Positions 1 through 4,762 of a stretch of DNA of 6,243 nt are shown here, in pieces. Position 1 is the stretch's first letter; every line of letters begins with the position of its first letter. This stretch comes from Pseudomonadales bacterium (GTDB taxonomy: Bacteria > Pseudomonadota > Gammaproteobacteria > Pseudomonadales > Halieaceae): positions 1 to 6,243 of the forward strand of contig JACKNU010000017.1 of NCBI GenBank assembly GCA_024234675.1, given 5' to 3'. A program made the translations under genes and the position numbers. Below the pieces are notes generated by a model. That model was given only the letters and a program-made list of their open reading frames with translations. It ran no database searches and was not told where the DNA came from.

Positions 1-92
1 CAGCCCTAATCAGTGCACATTTCCAACCATCGATTCAGGTGGCCCCATTCCTTTGAAAAGGTAATTTCGTTTTTGGAAGTGGACGACTGCGC
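1..92. other. Unassigned stretch, possible degenerate mobile-element end
   Basis: No credible gene is visible here. On the minus strand a short frame ends at a stop at 6-8, but it has no supported start or ribosome site. Three spaced GTGNAC/GTGGCC-like motifs (around 12-18, 37-43 and 79-85), with a minus-strand TG at 93-92, are reminiscent of the repeated terminal sequences of IS21-family elements. That is only a resemblance, and no transposase is in the window. Confidence 0.15.
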
Positions 93-162
93 ATGACTTA
101 GTAGCAGACAGGTATATGTGAAGTTTTCACTGTTCACATATACCTGTCTGCTACTAAGTCAT
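93..162. repeat. Perfect 30-bp inverted repeat with 10-nt loop
   Basis: Positions 93-122 are the exact reverse complement of 133-162: 30 of 30 bases pair around the loop 123-132 (GTTTTCACTG). Pairing stops abruptly on both sides (92/163 and 123/132 do not pair). No T-run follows on either strand, so it is not a standard intrinsic terminator. It could be a transcribed hairpin, a minimal mobile palindrome, a recombination or protein-binding site, or an amplification/assembly fold-back. The repeat is certain; its role is unknown. Confidence 0.95.
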
Positions 163-223
163 TGATGCATAAGTGATATGTATGCTTTTCAGGTTGATTC
201 GTCTGCCGACGGTCACCGGTTAT

Positions 224-254
224 TAGTATGTTTATACTAGATCCGCTTGATCTA
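224..254 (+). promoter_or_regulatory. Probable promoter/operator of the small gene: two adjacent palindromes
   Basis: TAGTAT (224-229) pairs with ATACTA (234-239) across 4 nt. Directly overlapping it, TAGATC (238-243) pairs with GATCTA (249-254) across 5 nt. A TATACT -10-like box sits at 233-238, 53 bp upstream of the ATG at 292; no good -35 element is visible. ATTAG (222-226) can also pair with CTAAT (252-256) around both. Placement suggests a repressor or activator site overlapping the start of transcription. The palindromes are seen; the promoter assignment is inferred. Confidence 0.4.
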
Positions 255-275
255 ATGGCCGCTCAAACCGAAACC

Positions 276-284
276 AAGAGGAGG
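276..284 (+). promoter_or_regulatory. Strong ribosome binding site of the small gene
   Basis: AAGAGGAGG lies 7 nt before the ATG at 292. This near-ideal Shine-Dalgarno sequence is the main argument that the short reading frame is real, and it fixes the start. It also argues against the ATG at 255, which has no ribosome site and reaches a stop after 26 codons. Confidence 0.75.
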
Positions 285-291
285 TTTGAAG

Positions 292-447
292 ATGACCATT
301 CATACGATTGCCTTTGTAATCCTGACCAGCCTTAGCCTGGTTGCCGCTTACCTGATAGGCAGACCTGCCCCCACCTCAACCGATGAGTTGCAATCGTCCC
401 CGCGCGTTGGAAAACACGCCTGCGAAGCGCAGGAGGACATTACCTAA
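292..447 (+). CDS. Small single-pass membrane or exported protein, function unknown
   Basis: This 51-residue frame begins MTIHTIAFVI and ends EAQEDIT. Residues 5-22 are strongly hydrophobic, followed by Gly-Arg and a polar, Pro/Ser/Thr-rich C-terminal half with one Cys (residue 44). That fits an N-terminal membrane anchor or an uncleaved signal sequence; there is no lipobox. The start is supported by an excellent ribosome site, and the stop codon runs straight into a good terminator (446-470), so it looks like a complete one-gene transcription unit with a palindrome-rich upstream region. It converges on WS/DGAT and overlaps its stop by 4 bp. I do not recognise a family. Its position suggests it could be expressed in relation to the lipid gene, but nothing in the sequence gives a function. 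The main alternative is a non-conserved chance frame. Confidence 0.6.
   Translation: MTIHTIAFVILTSLSLVAAYLIGRPAPTSTDELQSSPRVGKHACEAQEDIT
411..433 (-). terminator. Probable intrinsic terminator of WS/DGAT, inside the small gene
   Basis: CCTGCG (419-424) pairs with CGCAGG (428-433) around a 3-nt loop. On the minus strand the stem is followed by CGTG and then TTTT (414-411). It begins 10 nt past the WS/DGAT stop at 444-446, so it suits that transcript. The four bases between stem and T-run weaken it. It lies in codons 43-48 of the convergent small gene. Confidence 0.45.
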
Positions 448-1910
448 GAGCCGTCCCGACTGCTCTTTTTGCGGGTGGTTTTCTTCTTGCGCTGTGTTGA
501 TACCGGCTGTAATTCGGCAAAGGATTCTTCAATACATTGGGAATAGAATTCGGGATCGGGCATGACTTCGCGGCAGCAGATAAACGCCAGGGTGATGGCG
601 CCCTTGTTCTTCATGACCATGCTGTTGACGGTATGGAACAGGCCCATACCCGGCGCCAGGGGTCCTATGCCGAAGGAATCGATGAGCTGGGCGCCGCACA
701 TATAGAGCTGGAAGGGGGCGCCCGGAACATTGGTGATCATGGTATTCATCATCAGGTTCTTCTCGGCCAGGCCGGTCATGGCCGCGGCCTGGATCAGCAG
801 CGCCTGCATGCCGGCCGGGAGCGTCTCCGAGAAGTCGACCATCATGCGTGAACCCTGGGCCTGCATATAGGCCTTGGCGTTGAGCGCCTGCTCATGAATC
901 TCCCGCAACCGTTGCAGCGGGTCATCGACGTCCGTGCACAGTGCGGTGGTCATCATTCCCACCAGGTTGCCTTCCTTGTCCCGCTCGTTCTCATCGCGGA
1001 CATTGACCGGGCAACCGGTAACCAGGGTGCGCTGCGGCAGCTCGCCTTTTTGGTCGAGGTACTTTCGCAGGGCGCCACTGACAATGGCCAGCATTACGTC
1101 ATTGATCGTGGCGCCTTCCACGCTGTTCTTGATCTTGCGAATGGCTTCAAAATCAAACTTGGTGGCACCCAACACACGGTGGGGCGTCATTTTGGCGTTG
1201 AATCGGGTTCTGGGTATCTCCCCCAGTTCGCTGAATTCGCCGCGGCTCAGCCCCTGCTTGACGCGCTGGCGGGAGGACAGCAGATCGCGCCCCATGCGCA
1301 GCACCTGGCCCGGTTTGCGCAGGTTGTTGGTATAGGCTTTGAACAGCAGCTTGCCCTTGCCCGGCGGCGCCTCGGGTTGCCAGGGCGCCGGTGGTGGCGC
1401 CGGTTCCGGTTCGGGGCTGATATCGTTGAATGCACCGAAAAACTGCACGCCGGACGCGCCGTCGATGGCCGCGTGATGCACCTTGAGATACAGCGCGAAA
1501 CTGCCGGGGGGAACGCCTTCGAGGTCGTTCAGGCCCTCGATGATGTAGGCCTCCCACAGCGGCCTGTTCCTGTCCAGTGGCCTGGCGTGAAGCCTGGCTA
1601 CCTGAATGCACAGCTGACGCCAGTCACCCGGCTTGGGCAGCGCGATATGGCGTACATGGAATTCCAGGTCGAAGTCGGGGTCGTCTACCCAGTATGGCTG
1701 GTCGAGGTTGAATGGTACTTCGGCAAGCCTGCGGCGGAAGATGGGCGAGCGATCCAGGCGGCTTGCGAACATCGCCAGGATATCCTTGAAGCGGACCAGG
1801 CCTCCCGGGCTGGTGGACTGGTCGTAGATGGAAACGCCCCCGATGTGCATGGGAAATCCCTTCAGTTCCATGTGCAGGAACATGGCATCAGGCCCGGTGA
1901 GCTGCTTCAT
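444..1910 (-). CDS. Wax ester synthase / diacylglycerol acyltransferase (WS/DGAT)
   Basis: This bifunctional acyl-CoA-dependent acyltransferase family esterifies long-chain alcohols or diacylglycerol, making wax esters or triacylglycerol stored as cytoplasmic inclusions at the inner membrane. The 488-residue product carries the family hallmarks: the N-terminal DAMFLHME-type start with PMHIGG (20-25), PLW (117-119), and the catalytic HHxxxDG as HHAAIDG (145-151, with His146 and Asp150). It also has a Pro/Ala/Glu-rich linker (about 165-187), the ATINDV segment with Asn270-Asp271, and NVPG (394-397). These match the WES_acyltransf N-domain followed by WS_DGAT_C. It is slightly longer than the roughly 460-residue Acinetobacter AtfA, partly through a basic tail (474-485). 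The start is fixed by a perfect AAGGAGGT at 1915-1922. It is divergent from the patatin gene. Substrate preference (alcohol or diacylglycerol) cannot be read from sequence. Confidence 0.95.
   Translation of the reverse strand: MKQLTGPDAMFLHMELKGFPMHIGGVSIYDQSTSPGGLVRFKDILAMFASRLDRSPIFRRRLAEVPFNLDQPYWVDDPDFDLEFHVRHIALPKPGDWRQLCIQVARLHARPLDRNRPLWEAYIIEGLNDLEGVPPGSFALYLKVHHAAIDGASGVQFFGAFNDISPEPEPAPPPAPWQPEAPPGKGKLLFKAYTNNLRKPGQVLRMGRDLLSSRQRVKQGLSRGEFSELGEIPRTRFNAKMTPHRVLGATKFDFEAIRKIKNSVEGATINDVMLAIVSGALRKYLDQKGELPQRTLVTGCPVNVRDENERDKEGNLVGMMTTALCTDVDDPLQRLREIHEQALNAKAYMQAQGSRMMVDFSETLPAGMQALLIQAAAMTGLAEKNLMMNTMITNVPGAPFQLYMCGAQLIDSFGIGPLAPGMGLFHTVNSMVMKNKGAITLAFICCREVMPDPEFYSQCIEESFAELQPVSTQRKKKTTRKKSSRDGS
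446..470 (+). terminator. Intrinsic terminator of the small gene, inside WS/DGAT
   Basis: AAGAGC (446-451) pairs with GCTCTT (462-467). After one C/T mismatch, GT (453-454) pairs with AC (459-460) around the loop CCCG. A T5 run spans 466-470. The stem starts inside the TAA stop of the small gene. On the other strand the same bases encode the C-terminal lysine/serine-rich end of WS/DGAT. Confidence 0.65.
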
Positions 1911-1914
1911 AAAG

Positions 1915-1922
1915 ACCTCCTT
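1915..1922 (-). promoter_or_regulatory. Ribosome binding site of WS/DGAT
   Basis: On the minus strand, AAGGAGGT lies 4 nt before the ATG (1910-1908). It is fully complementary to the 16S anti-Shine-Dalgarno core, and it implies efficient translation and the stated start. Confidence 0.85.
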
Positions 1923-1995
1923 GCTGGGTGAGAGGGGCCGCGAGTGCGCGCCTTCCTCCGTTTAATCCTGTTATTTCGCCATTAATTGCCGGCGA

Positions 1996-2005
1996 TTTTA
2001 TAGGC
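1996..2005 (-). promoter_or_regulatory. Candidate -10 region for WS/DGAT
   Basis: Minus-strand GCCTATAAAA contains a TATAAA -10-like hexamer (2002-1997), about 86 bp from the WS/DGAT ATG. The hexamer 17 bp upstream (GAGTGG) is a poor -35 element, so either an activator is needed or this is not the promoter. The same decamer occurs in mirror orientation at 2091-2100. Confidence 0.35.
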
Positions 2006-2070
2006 AACCACTATCCTAGCCACTCCTTCCACCTGCGAAAACAGCCTTTTCCACCAGTCTTGTAGACATA

Positions 2071-2113
2071 TTCTTACCCTGAACGTTTATGCCTATAAAA
2101 ATGACCGTTCAGG
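2071..2113 (+). promoter_or_regulatory. Candidate patatin promoter nested in an operator-like inverted repeat
   Basis: CCTGAACG (2078-2085) is the exact inverted repeat of CGTTCAGG (2106-2113), with a 20-nt spacer. In the spacer sits GCCTATAAAA with the -10-like TATAAA at 2094-2099; a weak -35, TTCTTA (2071-2076), is 17 bp upstream. A dimeric regulator binding the arms would straddle the -10 element. Transcription from here would give a leader of about 145 nt. The repeat is seen; the regulatory role is inferred. Confidence 0.4.
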
Positions 2114-2164
2114 TTACTCAACACGGCGGGTAATTCCCTATGATGGTTAGGGTTTAGTGCCTTG

Positions 2165-2212
2165 CAACAATGGGCATGGCGTAGTGCCTGAGTCACGGCA
2201 GCGCCATTGTTG
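2165..2212 (+). other. Hairpin in the leader of the patatin gene
   Basis: CAACAATGG (2165-2173) pairs perfectly with CCATTGTTG (2204-2212). Two further pairs form past a single bulged G at 2203, and TGCC/GGCA (2185-2188, 2197-2200) can pair within the loop. A smaller CCCTA/TAGGG hairpin lies just upstream (2136-2152). The structure ends 39 nt before the ATG at 2252, so it would leave the ribosome site open. It may affect message stability or serve as a regulatory leader. No known riboswitch is recognised. Confidence 0.35.
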
Positions 2213-2251
2213 GTCGCGGCAATACTACTGGCACCGGAGGTATGTAAGGTC

Positions 2252-3766
2252 ATGAACATCCAGAAGTTTTCCAGGAAGTCGCGCAGTCTGCGAAGGTTCG
2301 AGCAAGCGGTATCGCAGGCCGAAAGTTATGAGCAATGGCTGGCGCTCGCTGAGGCCTATGACAGCGAAACAGGCGCTGATGAGTGGCGTCGCAACGATGA
2401 ATCGCGCCAGTATGACCACGCCAGCATCAGAAAGCGCCTGAAGCGGCTGCGTACCCTGAGAAAGAAGGGTGACGATCACGGCCTGCTGTTTGCGCTCAAT
2501 GAAGGCATTCACGGCAATATGGCGGGCATGGGGCGGGCCGCTCTCTACCAGCGAGCCAAATCCGGCACCAAGGTGTTGATAGAGGATTACATCAACGAAA
2601 TTCGCGATTCGCTTAACTACCTCGCCCCCAGGGACTTCCCCGGCATTCCCTGGGCAGAGCGCATAGAGTTTTTTCAGCGCGCCAGCCACTGTTACGGGCG
2701 TTCGGCCCTGATGTTGAGTGGCGGTGGTACCCTGGGATACTTCCACTTTGGCGTGATCAAGACGCTGATAGAGCAGGGTTTGTGCCCGGCGGTGATTTCC
2801 GGCGCCAGTGCCGGGGCCTTTGTGGCATCCATCGTGGGTACCCGTACCGATGCCGAGTACCTGCAACTGTTCGAGAACAACTACCTGGCGCGCGCACTGA
2901 CGGCAAACCGTGGCAACATCAAGATCGGCTTCAGCGGCGGCAGCGACAAAGTCGACATGAGGGTCATCAAGCGGGAGATGGCGCGGATGATTCCCGATAT
3001 GACCTTCCTGGAGGCCTACGAGAAGACCGGGCGCAGCATAAATATTACTATCTCTCCCGCTGAACCCCGGCAGAACTCGCGCCTGCTGAACCATATCGCC
3101 TCACCCAATGTCACCATCCGCTCGGCGGTCCTGGCCAGCTCCGCCTTGCCCGGCGTATTCCCGCCGGTGCAACTGGAGGCGCGCAATGTGCACGGCAAGG
3201 TCCAGCCCTACCTGTCGTCGCGTCGCTGGATAGATGGCTCATTTTCCCAGGATCTGCCCGCCAAGCGCCTGGCGCGGTTGTACAGTGTTAACCATTTTAT
3301 CGTCAGCCAGGTGATGCCAGGCCTTGGCCGGGACGAACCTCGCCTGCGGCCCGGGATTGGCAAGATCACCTCTGATGCCGCGGTGGCCGCGACCAAGGAG
3401 ATCGTCCGCGGTTGCCTGGACTTTGCCCAGCGCCGCCTGACGGTGGGCCCCGGAATGGGCGTGGCCATGAACACGGTCAATGCCCTGATCGACCAGCAAT
3501 TCACTGGCGATATCAACATATTTCCCGGCTACGGCGTGTCCAGCCTGAGTGCGATTCTGAAAATGCTGTCAGAGGAAGAGATGGTGGCGCTGATCAGGGA
3601 GGGCGAGCGCGCCACCTGGCCCAAGGTGCCGGCGATTCGGGTGACCACCCGGATCGGGCGCACCCTGGATCGCATCCTGCGCGACTTTGAAGTAGAAGAG
3701 GCGCACTGGCTGAAATCGGCGCGCCGTGCCAAAGCGGGCAGCAAGGCCGGCAAGAAAGCCGCCTAG
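2252..3766 (+). CDS. DUF3336 / patatin-like phospholipase (probable neutral-lipid or phospholipid lipase)
   Basis: This serine acyl-hydrolase uses a Ser-Asp dyad. The 504-residue product has an N-terminal alpha-helical DUF3336 region (about 10-145), then a patatin core. The core has an oxyanion-hole GGGTLG (157-162), the nucleophile elbow GASAG (184-188, Ser186), and the DG motif in WIDGS (Asp328-Gly329). All catalytic elements are present. The C-terminus is a short Lys/Ala-rich basic tail (about 487-504). There is no signal peptide, so a cytoplasmic or membrane-surface enzyme is expected. The same DUF3336-patatin order occurs in yeast Tgl3/4/5 triacylglycerol lipases, and being divergent from WS/DGAT supports a role in storage-lipid turnover; phospholipase activity is the alternative. 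I chose ATG 2252, with GGAGG at 2236-2240 (11-nt spacing), over a TTG at 2207. That TTG lies in the leader hairpin and adds 15 residues with no ribosome site. Confidence 0.92.
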   Translation: MNIQKFSRKSRSLRRFEQAVSQAESYEQWLALAEAYDSETGADEWRRNDESRQYDHASIRKRLKRLRTLRKKGDDHGLLFALNEGIHGNMAGMGRAALYQRAKSGTKVLIEDYINEIRDSLNYLAPRDFPGIPWAERIEFFQRASHCYGRSALMLSGGGTLGYFHFGVIKTLIEQGLCPAVISGASAGAFVASIVGTRTDAEYLQLFENNYLARALTANRGNIKIGFSGGSDKVDMRVIKREMARMIPDMTFLEAYEKTGRSINITISPAEPRQNSRLLNHIASPNVTIRSAVLASSALPGVFPPVQLEARNVHGKVQPYLSSRRWIDGSFSQDLPAKRLARLYSVNHFIVSQVMPGLGRDEPRLRPGIGKITSDAAVAATKEIVRGCLDFAQRRLTVGPGMGVAMNTVNALIDQQFTGDINIFPGYGVSSLSAILKMLSEEEMVALIREGERATWPKVPAIRVTTRIGRTLDRILRDFEVEEAHWLKSARRAKAGSKAGKKAA

Positions 3767-3772
3767 CTGCCC

Positions 3773-3791
3773 GGCCGGTTTGGTACCGGCC
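3773..3791. terminator. Short GC-rich hairpin between convergent genes (possible bidirectional terminator)
   Basis: GGCCGGT (3773-3779) pairs perfectly with ACCGGCC (3785-3791) around a 5-nt loop. It fills the 25-bp gap between the patatin stop (3764-3766) and the SDR stop (3794-3792). Neither side has a real T-run (TTATCCC on the plus side), so termination may be inefficient or the hairpin may mainly protect 3' ends. Confidence 0.5.
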
Positions 3792-4547
3792 TTATCCCAT
3801 GCAGGCCTGGCCACCATCCACCGCGATGCTCTGGCCACTGATATAGGAAGACTCGGGGCCGCATAGCATGGCGACGAACTCGCCGATGTCCGCCTCACAG
3901 TCGCCGATGCGCTGCAGCGGTATGCTGCGTACAAATGCGGCGGCCTCCTCGGGGTAGTGCGCTATCCATTTTTCCAGTGCGGGGGACCTGGCGTGCGGCA
4001 GGATGCAGTTGGCGCGGATATTGTCCTTGCCCCATTCGCTGGCTGCCGCGCGGGTCAGGGCGCGGATGGCCTCCTTCTCTGCCGCGTATACGCCGTAATT
4101 ACTCATGTCCCAGCGTTTGGCCGCAGTGCTTGCCATGTTGATGATGGAACCGCCTTTGGCGCTAAGGTAGGGGTGGCAGAGTTGCATCAGGCGCAGGGTG
4201 GCGATGGGGCCAACCGTGAACGCGGTCATAATCTGGTCGTGTTGTTGTGTTAGCAGCGGCCCGGGCGAGGTGCTCACCGCGTTGTTGACCAGGATGTCGA
4301 GGGCACCGAATCTTGCTACCGTTGCGGACACCGAGCGCTCGAGATCTGCGGTGTTGGCAACATCGCAGGCGATGGCAATGGCCTCTGTGCCGTGGCGCTC
4401 GGCAATCAGGCGACGGGTATGCTCGCATTTCTCCATGGTGCGCCCGGCTGCGGCGATCTTCACCCCGCGTTTTGCCAACGCCAGCGCTATACCCTGGCCT
4501 ATACCCTGTCCGGCACCGGTTATCAGCGCGACTTTACCTGCAAGCAT
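3792..4547 (-). CDS. Classical short-chain dehydrogenase/reductase (SDR)
   Basis: This NAD(P)(H)-dependent oxidoreductase has a Rossmann fold; its alcohol/ketone substrate is unknown. It has 251 residues, the normal size for classical SDRs. Motifs in order are TGAGQGIG (10-17, cofactor loop), Arg36 after the second strand (suggests NADP(H)), Asp62 in CDV, NNAV (88-91) where most members have NNAG, catalytic Ser140, Tyr154 and Lys158 (YAAEK), and a C-terminal SGQSIAVDGG. Ser140-Tyr154 spacing is 14, one more than usual. The common PG after the sixth strand is replaced by PH (184-185). The ATG at 4547 has AGGAG at 4558-4554. A TAGAAT -10-like box lies at 4588-4583, but the -35 is poor. It converges on the patatin gene and diverges from the epimerase-like gene. 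Annotation to a specific enzyme would be guesswork. Confidence 0.92.
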   Translation of the reverse strand: MLAGKVALITGAGQGIGQGIALALAKRGVKIAAAGRTMEKCEHTRRLIAERHGTEAIAIACDVANTADLERSVSATVARFGALDILVNNAVSTSPGPLLTQQHDQIMTAFTVGPIATLRLMQLCHPYLSAKGGSIINMASTAAKRWDMSNYGVYAAEKEAIRALTRAAASEWGKDNIRANCILPHARSPALEKWIAHYPEEAAAFVRSIPLQRIGDCEADIGEFVAMLCGPESSYISGQSIAVDGGQACMG

Positions 4548-4566
4548 GATTGACTCCTGGATGGCA

Positions 4567-4676
4567 TTGAGGTCAGATCGCTATTCTAGTTATCCGGCTA
4601 ACGCCGACCTACGGCCTTGTCGGCCAGATTGATAGACATTTGGGTTCCGCAGGCTCACCCTGACCTCAAATGTCTA
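4567..4676. repeat. Two overlapping, competing inverted repeats in a divergent intergenic region
   Basis: TTGAGGTCAG (4567-4576) is the exact inverted repeat of 4660-4669. TAGACATTTG (4633-4642) is the exact inverted repeat of CAAATGTCTA (4667-4676). The two right arms share 4667-4669, so the full stems exclude each other. Between them lie GCCGAC/GTCGGC (4603-4608, 4619-4624) and CGGC/GCCG (4595-4598, 4603-4606) hairpins. The block could be a paired regulator-binding region for the divergent SDR and epimerase genes, a structured leader, or a small non-autonomous repeat element. No integron attC consensus is met. Confidence 0.6.
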
Positions 4677-4720
4677 CGAATTCGAGCGCCCAGGTGCTGG
4701 GGAAAAGCCTCGGCCTGGCT

Positions 4721-4754
4721 GATAATCTTTGCAGACCTATCGACACTGTCAGGG
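4721..4754 (+). promoter_or_regulatory. Candidate -10 box and ribosome site that favour the start at 4763
   Basis: GATAAT (4721-4726) matches five of six -10 bases; the -35 is not convincing. AGGG at 4751-4754 is 8 nt before the ATG at 4763. If this promoter is used, the in-frame upstream ATG at 4670 would not be in the transcript. Confidence 0.35.
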
Positions 4755-4762
4755 CACGATTT

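Noticed and set aside
255..335. 26-codon frame that could be a leader peptide before the small gene
   Set aside because: No ribosome site precedes the ATG and there is no run of regulatory codons; the strong AAGAGGAGG serves the ATG at 292.
383..565. 60-codon plus-strand frame overlapping the small gene and WS/DGAT
   Set aside because: It has no ribosome site, a different frame from the well-supported small gene, and crosses the terminator at 446-470.
894..1931. 345-codon open frame on the plus strand opposite WS/DGAT
   Set aside because: It is antisense to a gene with unmistakable family motifs; its translation shows no domain, and it has no ribosome site. Long antisense frames are common in GC-rich genes.
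2207..2251. TTG start extending the patatin protein by 15 residues
   Set aside because: The TTG lies in the right arm of a leader hairpin without a ribosome site. ATG 2252 has GGAGG upstream and a normal family N-terminus.
2225..3094. 289-codon minus-strand frame opposite the patatin gene
   Set aside because: It overlaps the catalytic core of a convincing gene and has no recognisable motif or ribosome site.
4589..4606. Possible integron attC core (GTTATCC and GGCTAAC)
   Set aside because: The bases do not fit the GTTRRRY/RYYYAAC consensus, and no integrase or cassette structure is present.
4670..4762. Upstream ATG extending the epimerase-like protein by 31 residues
   Set aside because: There is no Shine-Dalgarno sequence, it lies within the intergenic inverted repeats, and it is unlike the family N-terminus, which starts right at the cofactor strand.
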